This document shows positions 1-7,619 of a stretch of DNA of 64,000 nt, piece by piece. The notes below the pieces were generated by a model. It was given only the letters and a program-made list of their open reading frames with translations, was not told the origin of the DNA and ran no database searches. Source of the stretch: an uncultured Alteromonadaceae bacterium (GTDB taxonomy: Bacteria > Pseudomonadota > Gammaproteobacteria > Enterobacterales > Alteromonadaceae); the NCBI GenBank assembly GCA_913056495.1, contig CAJXMO010000003.1, positions 124,001 through 188,000 of the forward strand, written 5' to 3'. The position numbers and the translations under genes were made by a program. How positions within the stretch are numbered: position 1 is the stretch's first letter; each line of letters starts with the position of its first letter.

Positions 1-283
1 ATATTCCCAAAGCACTATTTTTAGCTTGTTCAATCCAGCTGGGATCCGCTTTATCGCTCAGATATGACGCAGAAATTAATTTATCTCGAAAGTCGTTTAA
101 ATTACTCAAGCCGAATAATGAAAAATAAATAATATTTTTGTTTGTATATATTCCTCTGAGCTCAGGGATGAGGGTACGTTCTGTGTAATAAGTTTTGCCT
201 GAGCCCCAATCACCATCTAGTTTCACCATCGATGGAAACGAATCATCATCTAATAAGTTTTTAATTTGTGTTGCTAGAGTCAT
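1..283 (-). CDS. KAP-like P-loop NTPase, N-terminal part (runs off the left edge)
   Basis: The reverse strand is open from an ATG at 283 to the window edge, giving 94 residues. Residues 24-31 read GDWGSGKT, a Walker A motif in the form typical of KAP-family P-loop NTPases (GxWGSGKS/T close to the N-terminus). The KAP family includes membrane-linked NTPases and several phage-exclusion or defence proteins. Everything that would separate these (transmembrane insert, Walker B, effector domain) lies outside the window. The gene points away from the REP array and RAYT to its right, so it is probably transcribed on its own or with genes further left. The P-loop call is firm; the KAP assignment is likely; a defence role is inference only. 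Confidence 0.7.
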   Translation of the reverse strand, partial: MTLATQIKNLLDDDSFPSMVKLDGDWGSGKTYYTERTLIPELRGIYTNKNIIYFSLFGLSNLNDFRDKLISASYLSDKADPSWIEQAKNSALGI

Positions 284-426
284 TAATGCTTCCGATTTAA
301 GCTAGTTATGTAAATTTAACCTATCTGAGCATTCGAGTTTTGTAAACTCATTTTTTAACACTAACTTTCAGGGGATAATCGAGCTAAAAGCCAACTCCAT
401 AGTTTCATGCTAGCACGGAGCCAATC

Positions 427-577
427 GTCGGATGCGCCTCTGGCTTACCAGATATTGCCAGGTGCGCCTCTGGCTTATCAGACATTGTCGGATGCGTCTC
501 TGGCTTATCACGACATTGTCAGGTGCGCCTCTGGCTTACCAGACATCGTCGGATGCGCCTCTGACTTATCCGACATA
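427..577. repeat. REP-like tandem array, five units of 30-31 bp
   Basis: Five imperfect copies begin at 427, 457, 487, 518 and 548. Each opens with GTCGGAT or a close variant (GCCAGGT, GTCAGGT), carries a core like GCGCCTCTGGCTTA and ends near GACAT. The last copy can fold: GTCGGAT at 548-554 pairs with ATCCGAC at 568-574 around a 13-nt loop. Related units lie downstream of hipA (2661-2796). The array ends about 40 bp before a RAYT start, the usual position for the REP sequences such enzymes process. Confidence 0.85.
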
Positions 578-614
578 CAATAGAATGTGGCAAGGATAAA
601 AATGGAGAGTAGGG

Positions 615-1109
615 ATGCGTTATCGGCGGGTGTATGTTGCGGGTGGTTGTTATTTTTTTACGGTGAATTTGCAGGATAAAAAGAGTCAGTTGCTGGTTGA
701 GCAGGTTGATTTATTGCGCGAGGCGGTGCGCACGGTGAAACAAAGGCGGCCATTTAAAATTGATGCTTGGGTGGTGTTGCCAAATCATTTACATGCGGTT
801 TGGACTTTGCCAGAAAATGATACTGATTATTCAGGGCGCTGGCGCGAAATTAAAAAGCGATTTCGGCATAATCTAGCTCAATCTAAAATCTTATCCAGTT
901 CAAATTCACGTTTTGGTAATCGCCAAATCTGGCAACACAGGTTCTGGGAACATACCATTCGTAACGAAGCTGATTTTAATCATCACATTAATTATGTGCA
1001 CATTAATCCGCTGAAACATGGTTTAGTTAAACAGGTAAAAGACTGGCCTTATTCAAGTTTTCACCGCGCTGTCGCGGATGGATATTATTCAATTAATTGG
1101 TGTGGTTAG
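615..1109 (+). CDS. REP-associated tyrosine transposase (RAYT, TnpA-REP family), apparently intact
   Basis: This 164-residue protein belongs to the single-strand DNA Y1 (HUH) transposase superfamily. The HUH pair is H58-L-H60 inside LPNHLHAVWTLP, and the likely catalytic tyrosine is Y127 in YVHINPLKHG, followed by the family motif DWPYSSF. Length and motif order are normal for a RAYT. These enzymes are domesticated relatives of IS200/IS605 transposases that cleave and join REP palindromes. The start is set by GGAG about 10 bases before the ATG in AATGGAGAGTAGGGATG. The tandem REP-like array lies directly upstream and hipBA directly downstream in the same direction. The leader and first ~100 bp are repeated almost exactly at 2796-2940. 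Confidence 0.88.
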   Translation: MRYRRVYVAGGCYFFTVNLQDKKSQLLVEQVDLLREAVRTVKQRRPFKIDAWVVLPNHLHAVWTLPENDTDYSGRWREIKKRFRHNLAQSKILSSSNSRFGNRQIWQHRFWEHTIRNEADFNHHINYVHINPLKHGLVKQVKDWPYSSFHRAVADGYYSINWCG

Positions 1110-1135
1110 CACTGTAATTGCTTTAAGTTTATTTT

Positions 1136-1153
1136 TGCACTATATTTTGTGCA
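1136..1153. promoter_or_regulatory. Candidate HipB operator 1 (TGCAC-N8-GTGCA)
   Basis: A perfect inverted repeat, TGCAC then 8 bases then GTGCA, lies 26 bp before the hipB start. E. coli HipB binds TATCC-N8-GGATA sites, so the half-site length and spacing match although the bases differ. Autoregulation through this site is inferred from position and shape. Confidence 0.5.
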
Positions 1154-1167
1154 TTAGGTATCTAATG
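1152..1167. promoter_or_regulatory. Candidate hipBA promoter inverted repeat 2 (CATTAG-GTAT-CTAATG)
   Basis: A perfect 6-4-6 inverted repeat directly follows the first palindrome and ends 11 bp before the hipB ATG. It shares two bases with the first site. It may be a second regulator site or a small hairpin in the leader; the sequence does not decide. Confidence 0.4.
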
Positions 1168-1178
1168 TTTGAAATAAT

Positions 1179-1469
1179 ATGCAAAAATATCAACTTTTAA
1201 TGAGTTCTATCGGGCAATTGATAAAAAACACCAGAAGTGCATCTATGGATCAAGCCGAACTTGGTAAACGTGTAGGTTTGGGTCGCAATACGATTTCTGC
1301 GCTTGAAAATGGTAAGAATGTCAGTGCTGAATCTCTGTTTTTGGTTTTGCAACATTTAGATCTGATTGATTCGTTGCAAGCTGTTATAGACAGTGAACTG
1401 GATGGATTAACTTCAAATCTAAGCCGTAAATCACGTAAGCAAGAGCAGGAATTAGACAATGATTTCTAA
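1179..1469 (+). CDS. hipB: HipB-like antitoxin, XRE-family HTH repressor
   Basis: This 96-residue protein has a Cro/C1-type helix-turn-helix at about residues 12-65, with the recognition segment around LGKRVGLGRNTISALENGKN. The C-terminal tail is short and charged, as in HipB antitoxins. It overlaps hipA by 11 bases, the standard antitoxin-first order. HipB proteins bind and neutralise the HipA kinase and repress their own promoter; two inverted repeats sit just upstream. No strong Shine-Dalgarno is seen, and an ATG at 1200 is an alternative start. The pair lies between REP/RAYT elements. Confidence 0.85.
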   Translation: MQKYQLLMSSIGQLIKNTRSASMDQAELGKRVGLGRNTISALENGKNVSAESLFLVLQHLDLIDSLQAVIDSELDGLTSNLSRKSRKQEQELDNDF

Positions 1470-2658
1470 AGCTTATGTATTTGTTGATGGATTAGAGGAT
1501 GAACCCATTGTATGTGGCGTGATTGAATTAGATAGCACTAAAAGCCGCGGTCGCTTCCGTTATGGTAAAAGTTATTTAAGTCGACCAGATGCATTTGCAT
1601 TAGACCCGATTCATTTACCTTTGACAGAGAATGAATTTGTTACCCAATTTAATAAAGGCTTGTTTGGCGTTTTAGCTGATGCCGGCGCTGATTCCTGGGG
1701 CAAAAAGGTTATTCTGGCACTGCATTCAACCAAACCTAAAAATGCGCTGGAGTTTTTATTAGCGGGCTCTGGCATGGGGGTCGGCGCTTTAGTTTTTAGC
1801 CTCTCAAGTAGCCAGTCCAAACGTAAAATCAGTAAAAATTTAATTAGCGATTTACCGAGCTTGCTAAAGGCAAAAGACGCCATTTTAGCCGATCAAGAAA
1901 TTCCTCCAGAGGCTAAAAAAGCGTTTGAATACGGTTCTAGTATGGGCGGTGCAAGGCCAAAAACCATTGTTCAAGATGGTGAAATTTCTTATTTGGCTAA
2001 ATTTAACCGGCCAGATGATTTAGTGAATATTGTTAAAGTTGAGCATGCCGCGATGCGTATGTTGAATGAGCTACCCTGTCAGGTTGCAAATACTCAGGTT
2101 TTGCCAACACCAAGCGGTGATATACTCTTAGTTGAACGATTTGATCTACAGCATGCTAAACCCATTTGTCATTTTTTAAGTGCAAACTCTGTATTTAATT
2201 TAAATAAGGTTGGAAAGCCGGAATTAGCGACAACTTATAGCTATGGTTATCTGGCTGAGTTTATCTTAAAAAATGGCGCGCTACCGGAGGATGCACACGA
2301 CCTTTATTATCGTATGGTGTTTAATGTATTGATTGGTAATACCGATGATCATGCCCGCAACCATGCTCTGCTTTACCAGTTTAAACATGCCCATTGGCGC
2401 TTGTCTCCAGCTTATGATGTCTTGCCTATAAACAACAGCAAAATGCATGGTATTGGTTTGGGTGAAAACGGTCGGGAAGCGACTGTAGAAAACTTACTCA
2501 GCCAATCATTACGTTTTGGTATTAAAAGGTTTAAAGCTAAAAAGGTGATTGACGAAGTGACTGAATTAACAAGGGAATGGCAGCAATATTTTAGTCATTT
2601 AGGAGTAGGGCAAGGTGATATTGAAAGACTTAAGGCAATAATCCCTGAAATAAATTAA
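1459..2658 (+). CDS. hipA: HipA-like serine/threonine kinase toxin
   Basis: This 399-residue protein matches HipA in length and domain order (N-subdomain 1, then kinase core). Visible motifs are the glycine-rich SSMGGARPK at 160-168, the likely ATP-binding lysine K181 in YLAKF, the catalytic loop NTDDHARN at 294-301 with its aspartates, and the metal-binding AYDVLP with D320. No catalytic residue appears lost. In characterised systems HipA phosphorylates glutamyl-tRNA synthetase or another tRNA synthetase and causes growth arrest and persistence; the target here is unknown. It is translationally coupled to hipB. A REP-like unit in inverted orientation begins within a few bases of the stop codon. 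Confidence 0.88.
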   Translation: MISKAYVFVDGLEDEPIVCGVIELDSTKSRGRFRYGKSYLSRPDAFALDPIHLPLTENEFVTQFNKGLFGVLADAGADSWGKKVILALHSTKPKNALEFLLAGSGMGVGALVFSLSSSQSKRKISKNLISDLPSLLKAKDAILADQEIPPEAKKAFEYGSSMGGARPKTIVQDGEISYLAKFNRPDDLVNIVKVEHAAMRMLNELPCQVANTQVLPTPSGDILLVERFDLQHAKPICHFLSANSVFNLNKVGKPELATTYSYGYLAEFILKNGALPEDAHDLYYRMVFNVLIGNTDDHARNHALLYQFKHAHWRLSPAYDVLPINNSKMHGIGLGENGREATVENLLSQSLRFGIKRFKAKKVIDEVTELTREWQQYFSHLGVGQGDIERLKAIIPEIN

Positions 2659-2660
2659 GT

Positions 2661-2796
2661 CATGTAGGTTTCATAAGCCGGAGGCGCATGTAACGGTTTT
2701 TCATCGCCGGAGAGGCGTCTATGAATTATCCGACATTGTCGGATGCGTCTTTGGTTTATCACGACGATGTCGGATGCATCTCTGACTTATCCGACC
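2661..2796. repeat. Second REP-like cluster with one inverted unit
   Basis: Just after hipA, 2661-2693 resembles the reverse complement of the REP unit in the first array (ATAAGCCGGAGGCGCAT core). A GC-rich degenerate stretch follows, then two forward units beginning at 2738 and 2769. ATCCGAC-ATT-GTCGGAT at 2728-2744 forms a 17-bp palindrome across a unit junction, and GTCGGAT 2769-2775 pairs with ATCCGAC 2789-2795. Inverted plus forward units resemble the mosaic (BIME-like) layout of REP elements. Confidence 0.75.
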
Positions 2797-2835
2797 TACA
2801 ATAGAATGTGGCAAGGATAAAAATGGAGAGTAGGG

Positions 2836-2976
2836 ATGCTTTATCGGCGGGTTTATGTTGCGGGTGGGTGTTATTTTTTTACGGTGAATTTGCAGGAAAA
2901 AAGAGTCAGTTGTTGGTTGAGCAGGTTGATTTATTGCAAGACCATTGATGATTTTGACGGCATCGGTGCCGAGTAG
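2836..2976 (+). pseudogene. Chimeric RAYT remnant (5' end of one copy joined to 3' end of another)
   Basis: From 2796 to about 2940 the sequence is almost identical to the leader and first ~100 bp of the intact RAYT at 615, including the ribosome-binding site. One base is missing near 2896 (GCAGGAAAAAAGAG against GCAGGATAAAAAGAG), which shifts the frame. At about 2940 it switches to a short segment encoding DFDGIGAE plus stop, which matches the last codons of the RAYT ending at 3472. The middle, including the HUH and tyrosine motifs, is absent. This is a deletion scar made from two RAYT copies and should encode no active protein. Confidence 0.8.
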
Positions 2977-2999
2977 CCGCCAAATCACAGAACACGAAT

Positions 3000-3024
3000 G
3001 ATGCGTTTCGTTCTTCAACGCATC
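3000..3024. repeat. 25-bp palindrome before the second RAYT
   Basis: GATGCGTT at 3000-3007 pairs with AACGCATC at 3017-3024 around a 9-nt spacer. It lies 13 bp before the first ATG of the second RAYT and differs in sequence from the GTCGGAT-type units. It may be the REP hairpin belonging to that RAYT lineage (inference). Confidence 0.55.
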
Positions 3025-3037
3025 AATTTTCAATAAT

Positions 3038-3472
3038 ATGTCTGCACTTCGTCATGCTTTTCGCAAAGTCAAAGCTACGCATCCATTTACTATAGACGCC
3101 ATTGTGATTTTACCAGAGCACTTACACTGTATTTGGACATTACCTCCAAACGATGCGAATTTTGGTATTCGTTGGTCATTGATTAAATCGGGATTTTCTA
3201 GGCAGTTTGCGCCAGGCGAAAAATGTTCTCAAAGTCGTCAAAAAAGAAAAGAACGTGGTATATGGCAACGGCGATTTTGGGAACATGTTATCAGGGATGA
3301 TGAAGACTACGCCCGGCACATTGACTATATTCATTGGAATCCGGTTAAGCATGGTTTGGTCAAGCGAGTTAAAGATTGGCCTTATTCGAGTTTTCACCCG
3401 TATGTAAAAAATAATATTTACCCACTAGATTGGGCGAGCATGGGTGATTTTGACGGCATTGGCGCCGAGTAG
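3038..3472 (+). CDS. Second RAYT, N-terminally shortened
   Basis: This 144-residue RAYT-family protein keeps the HUH pair H28-L-H30 in LPEHLHCIWTLP, the likely catalytic Y97 in YIHWNPVKHG, and DWPYSSF. Against the intact RAYT at 615 it lacks about 34 N-terminal residues, including the strand with VYVAGGCYFFTV. The frame upstream of 3038 closes at a stop near 2999 without supplying them. It diverges clearly from the first RAYT, so it is a separate lineage and not a duplicate. No good ribosome-binding site is visible. It is probably a fragment or a weakly expressed derivative. Confidence 0.65.
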   Translation: MSALRHAFRKVKATHPFTIDAIVILPEHLHCIWTLPPNDANFGIRWSLIKSGFSRQFAPGEKCSQSRQKRKERGIWQRRFWEHVIRDDEDYARHIDYIHWNPVKHGLVKRVKDWPYSSFHPYVKNNIYPLDWASMGDFDGIGAE

Positions 3473-3500
3473 CCGCAATTGTTAAACATCAGATAAAAAT

Positions 3501-3530
3501 AAAGCAGCTTTTCAGCTGCTTTATTCGTTT
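3501..3530. terminator. Bidirectional hairpin terminator
   Basis: AAAGCAGCT (3501-3509) and AGCTGCTTT (3514-3522) form a 9-bp stem with a TTTC loop, with T-rich DNA after it on the forward strand and A-rich DNA before it. It sits between the convergent RAYT fragment and the TonB receptor gene and can serve both. Confidence 0.8.
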
Positions 3531-3556
3531 ATTTCAGGTAAAGAAATGCTTTATTG

Positions 3557-5953
3557 TTAAAAGCTTAACTGTACACTCAGCCATAAATTTCTGGCTTTGT
3601 CTTTTACGTTATAATCATCTGTAAAGACCACTTCACTGACCGCGCCACGACCGGTTACGTATTCGTATTCGCCGTCGCCATTGAGGTCGTTATATTCGGT
3701 TGTGTAAGATGTAAAATCTTGATCTAACAGATTATTAATTCTTGCCAATACTCTGATACTTTCATTGATCTGGTAAGTTGCGCCCAGATTTAATACTTTA
3801 TATTCCTTGTAGTAAAGCGGTTTATCTAACGTATTATCCCAACCTCTATATCGGTCTGAACGAATTTCTGTTTGTAAAAATACATTTAAATCTTTTGTCG
3901 CCTGCCAGTTTAACGAGGCATTTGCCATATGCTCAGCGGTATTGGTTAAAGGCTGACCTTCTGATGCGCCGCTTTTCTGCTCGCTGTCTGTCCAGGTATA
4001 GTTGGCATTTAACCACCAGTTATTTGATATTTCTAACTTACCGGCAATTTCAACACCTTGAATGTCTACTTCATCAATATTGATTTTCTGACTATAGGTA
4101 TCATATCCCAGCTCGTCATACGCCCCCAAATTCACACAAGGTCTGACACCACCGGTAACCGTACAGCTGTATACGGTATCACCCCGTGCAATTTTATCTT
4201 CAAATTTGGTATTGAAATAGGTGATATTAAAGTTATGACCATTTGCATAATCACTCCAGTAAAGTGCAATTTCACTGTTAACACTGGTTTCTGGTTTTAA
4301 ATCCGGGTTACCGGCAAATGGCGATGTACCCTGACCACCGAATCCGGTAATACCATCGTATAAATCAGTTGTTTGTGGCGTTTTATAACCTGTACTGACA
4401 CCGCCTTTTACTGTCCATGCGTCATTGAGTGTATAAACTGCATATAAACGGGGAGAAGTTTGGCTACCGAATACATCATGGTCATCCTGTCGCACACCCG
4501 CGGTTAAGGTTAAATTATCAGTTGGTGACCAGTTGTCTTCTGCAAATAATGAAACCATTTTTTGCTCTTGTACGTGGCCAGCCTGATTGCTTTCCAGTCC
4601 AAATACGCCATCTTTTAATTCACCGTCAATAAGCTGACCACCAACAACAAATTTATGGTATCCGCCAAAGTCTTCAACCGGGATATCCAATTTAACGTCT
4701 AGCGTATACTGGCTGCTTTCAAGCGGTCTTTTAGGTCGAGGCAGAAAAGTCGCTTCAGCTAAGTCTTTGCGCTCAGTTTCACTCATACCTTCATATTCAC
4801 CCGTACCATCATACATGGCTTGTAAATTTTTACGCTCTGCTACTGACAAAGGCAGGGTGCGGCCATCATTGCTGGTATCAACATAGGCAAGTGAGACAAA
4901 GCTATTACCGAAAGACCATGTGCCATTATGTGTTAATGACCACCATTGGCGATTATATTCCTGATCTGCTGCATAACCCGCTCTTGGGTTGACCTGACCA
5001 CCACGGCTCGCCCAAATTGACTCGATATTATCTTTTGTCCCAAGTGGGTAGGTGATGTCACCGGTTTCAATATCGTAACTGGGGGTATTGTCATAAACCT
5101 GATTTGAGTCATCAAAATCAAACCTGAAGGTATGATTTTCAGACGGAGTATAAACCAGTGAAAACCCGTATTGCTCACTTGAGCTGTCTACAGTTTTTCC
5201 GCCACTGCCAAAGCCCAGAGCCCGCTTGTGCACTTTGCCATTAGGGTCAGTTGCAGGTTCAAACTGAGGGGAAGAAGCCAGACGCTCGTACACGCTGCCG
5301 CGTAAACCCAAACTCAGTGTATTTTTAATCAGGGGGCCCATCAGGGTAAAATCGGTTGTAATATCGTCACCAAACTGATCATCCTGCTGCAAGCTTCGTC
5401 CAAACGTAATTGAGCCAATCCATTCGTCAGATACTTTTTTAGTAATAATATTAATCACACCACCTAGTGCATCTGCACCGTATAAAGTCGAAGCCGGGCC
5501 GCGAATAACTTCAACGCGCTCAATCGCATCCATAGGTGGGATATGGCCAAATGTATTTCCGCCAAAATTATTCGGATAAATATCGCCATGGTTATTTTGG
5601 CGTTTGCCATCAATCAGCACCAGGGTGTATTCACCCGTTAAGCCGCGCATACTGATACTGCCTTGTCCGGTTTTATCCCGGCTGGTACCTATATCTATAC
5701 CTTCCTGATATTTAACCGCATCCAGCAGGGTAGTGAAAGAATGTTTGCGTAAATCATCTTCTGTGATTAGGGAAATACTAGCTGGCGCATCAGTAATTTT
5801 TTGTTCAAAGCCCGCTGCTGTTACCACTATGACTTCCATTTCATCTAAATGTTTAGAGCTTGTTTCCTCAGCCATTGAGTAGGGGGTTAAACCGGATGTG
5901 CAAACTAAAGCGAGCGCTTTGGTAAGCGCGTTTTTACTAAATTTTATTTTCAT
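3557..5953 (-). CDS. TonB-dependent outer-membrane receptor, probably siderophore (FepA/CirA-like)
   Basis: This 798-residue outer-membrane receptor starts with a signal peptide (about residues 1-28, ending SMAEE). A TonB-box-like stretch (EVIVVTAA) and a plug domain follow, with the family signatures SMRGLTGEYTLVLIDGKR and RVEVIRGPASTLYGADALGG. A long beta-barrel follows and ends in the expected aromatic residue (WLSVQLSF). The plug resembles ferric catecholate/colicin receptors. A Fur-box-like sequence lies about 80-95 bp upstream, which supports an iron-linked substrate. No TonB, periplasmic binding protein or siderophore synthesis genes are nearby, so the exact substrate is not known. Confidence 0.88.
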   Translation of the reverse strand: MKIKFSKNALTKALALVCTSGLTPYSMAEETSSKHLDEMEVIVVTAAGFEQKITDAPASISLITEDDLRKHSFTTLLDAVKYQEGIDIGTSRDKTGQGSISMRGLTGEYTLVLIDGKRQNNHGDIYPNNFGGNTFGHIPPMDAIERVEVIRGPASTLYGADALGGVINIITKKVSDEWIGSITFGRSLQQDDQFGDDITTDFTLMGPLIKNTLSLGLRGSVYERLASSPQFEPATDPNGKVHKRALGFGSGGKTVDSSSEQYGFSLVYTPSENHTFRFDFDDSNQVYDNTPSYDIETGDITYPLGTKDNIESIWASRGGQVNPRAGYAADQEYNRQWWSLTHNGTWSFGNSFVSLAYVDTSNDGRTLPLSVAERKNLQAMYDGTGEYEGMSETERKDLAEATFLPRPKRPLESSQYTLDVKLDIPVEDFGGYHKFVVGGQLIDGELKDGVFGLESNQAGHVQEQKMVSLFAEDNWSPTDNLTLTAGVRQDDHDVFGSQTSPRLYAVYTLNDAWTVKGGVSTGYKTPQTTDLYDGITGFGGQGTSPFAGNPDLKPETSVNSEIALYWSDYANGHNFNITYFNTKFEDKIARGDTVYSCTVTGGVRPCVNLGAYDELGYDTYSQKINIDEVDIQGVEIAGKLEISNNWWLNANYTWTDSEQKSGASEGQPLTNTAEHMANASLNWQATKDLNVFLQTEIRSDRYRGWDNTLDKPLYYKEYKVLNLGATYQINESIRVLARINNLLDQDFTSYTTEYNDLNGDGEYEYVTGRGAVSEVVFTDDYNVKDKARNLWLSVQLSF

Positions 5954-6034
5954 TTTAATCTCTGAAACAAAAGCGAGTGTGTTTAATGTGTGTTTAATTG
6001 CGGAGTATTATAATAAAATAATTAATGTTAGCAA

Positions 6035-6049
6035 TAAGAATAATTATCA
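6035..6049 (-). promoter_or_regulatory. Fur box upstream of the TonB receptor
   Basis: Read on the reverse strand, 6049-6035 is TGATAATTATTCTTA. It matches 12 of the 14 fixed positions of the 7-1-7 Fur consensus TGATAAT-N-ATTATCA. It lies about 82 bp before the receptor start, within reach of a promoter. Confidence 0.65.
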
Positions 6050-6185
6050 ATTACATTAGCATTAGGTTTTTTTGTGGGTAGATTAAAAATTACTTATGCA
6101 ATCTCAGTAGCCTGTAAGCAAGCGGGCTAAATTTTAAAGTGGGATTGTGTTGAAAACAGAGAAAAAGGCTATTTAACGTCAATAA

Positions 6186-6221
6186 AAAAGGCCGGTAACC
6201 AACATGGGTATCCGGCCTTTT
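6186..6221. terminator. Terminator after xylA
   Basis: AAAAGGCCGG at 6186-6195 pairs with CCGGCCTTTT at 6212-6221. On the reverse strand the stem is followed by a T-run. It lies 26 bp beyond the xylA stop. Confidence 0.8.
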
Positions 6222-6247
6222 GAGGGATCTAGATAAGATTTAAATGC

Positions 6248-7579
6248 TTAGATATACTGGTTGATGATGTTTTCAAACAGTTCTTGTTTACCTGAAATTT
6301 GTTCAGGTTCACCCACGGCTGCGCCAATTTCAGCCAGTTCTTCTAATGAAATTTTACCTTCAGTAAATTCTTTACCTTTACCTGATTGGAAAGTTTCATA
6401 ACGTTGTGCACGTAATTCTTTATATTTAGATTTAGTTAAGATTTCATCTGCGATGATTAAACCACGTGCAAATGTATCCATGCCACCAATGTGACCTAAG
6501 AAGATATCTTCCATATCTGTTGATTCACGACGAGTTTTAGCATCAAAGTTAACACCACCGCCTTGAAGGCCACCGGCTTCAACAAAAACTAACATAGCTT
6601 CAACTGCTTCGTTGACATTATTAGGGAATTGGTCTGTATCCCATGCATTTTGGTAATCACCACGGTTAGCATCAATTGAACCTAAAATGTTGTTATCTGC
6701 AGCAACTTGTAATTCATGTTGGAAAGTATGATTTGCCAGTGTTGCGTGGTTAACTTCAATATTTACTTTAAAGTCGTCCTGTAAACCGTATTTATTTAAG
6801 AAGCCACAAACGGTTGCCGTATCAAAGTCATACTGATGTTTTGTTGGTTCCATTGGCTTAGGCTCAATAAAGAAATTACCGGTAAAGCCATTTTTACGAG
6901 CATAATCTTTCGCCATATGTAACCAGGCAGCCAGATTATCCAGCTCTTGTTTCATATTGGTATTTAATAATGAAACATAACCTTCACGGCCACCCCAAAA
7001 TACATAGTTTTCACCGTTTAGCTTGATAGTTGCATCAATTGCTTGTTTTAATTGTGCACCGGCGCGCGCTAAGGTTGGGAAGTGTGGGTTAGTGCCTGCA
7101 CCGTTCATATAGCGAGGGTTGGTGAATAAGTTTGACGTACCCCACAGTAACTTAACACCCGAAGCCGCCTGTTTTTCTTTGGCATAGTCGGTAATAAAGT
7201 CTAATTTTTGGCCAAATTCTTCAACACTTGAATCTTCTTCGTCGATTAAATCGATATCATGGAAACAGTAGTAGCCTAAGCCCATTTTTGTGAAGAATTC
7301 AAAAGCAGCATCCATTTTTGCTGTGGCACGGCCTTTGGCATCTGATGGGTTATTCCATTCGAAACGTTGCGGACCCGGGCCAAAAGGGTCATGACCCTGA
7401 CCACAGAAAGTATGCCAGTAACAACCTGAAAAACGTAACCAGTCTTTCATGGTTTTACCTGCTACAACGCGGTTTTCGTCATACCATTTAAAAGCAAATG
7501 GATTATCTGAATCTCGACCTTCGAATTCTATTTTTCCAACTGACGGAAAATATTCTTTATCACCTAAAACAACGCTCAT
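6248..7579 (-). CDS. xylA: Xylose isomerase
   Basis: XylA converts D-xylose to D-xylulose in the cytoplasm. The 443 residues match the usual length of the class II enzyme (E. coli 440). The catalytic FHDIDL has H107 and D110; [30 protein letters not shown] and [18 protein letters not shown] carry the metal-binding acidic and histidine residues. AGAGGTG precedes the ATG. It lies 40 bp downstream of xylB on the same strand, so the pair forms an operon in the order xylB-xylA, the reverse of E. coli. A strong terminator follows. No xylose transporter or XylR is in the window. Confidence 0.97.
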   Translation of the reverse strand: MSVVLGDKEYFPSVGKIEFEGRDSDNPFAFKWYDENRVVAGKTMKDWLRFSGCYWHTFCGQGHDPFGPGPQRFEWNNPSDAKGRATAKMDAAFEFFTKMGLGYYCFHDIDLIDEEDSSVEEFGQKLDFITDYAKEKQAASGVKLLWGTSNLFTNPRYMNGAGTNPHFPTLARAGAQLKQAIDATIKLNGENYVFWGGREGYVSLLNTNMKQELDNLAAWLHMAKDYARKNGFTGNFFIEPKPMEPTKHQYDFDTATVCGFLNKYGLQDDFKVNIEVNHATLANHTFQHELQVAADNNILGSIDANRGDYQNAWDTDQFPNNVNEAVEAMLVFVEAGGLQGGGVNFDAKTRRESTDMEDIFLGHIGGMDTFARGLIIADEILTKSKYKELRAQRYETFQSGKGKEFTEGKISLEELAEIGAAVGEPEQISGKQELFENIINQYI

Positions 7580-7619
7580 AAAACACCTCTGTTAGTTAAC
7601 ACTAAAATTAGTCTATTAA

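Noticed and set aside
427..577. The 30-31 bp repeated units as a possible CRISPR array.
   Set aside because: The units are directly adjacent with no spacers, vary among themselves and adjoin a RAYT; no cas genes are present.
3557..5953. TonB receptor as part of a sugar-uptake system with xylAB or the GH43 gene.
   Set aside because: Its plug resembles siderophore/colicin receptors and a Fur-like box lies upstream; no SusD or sugar transporter is adjacent.
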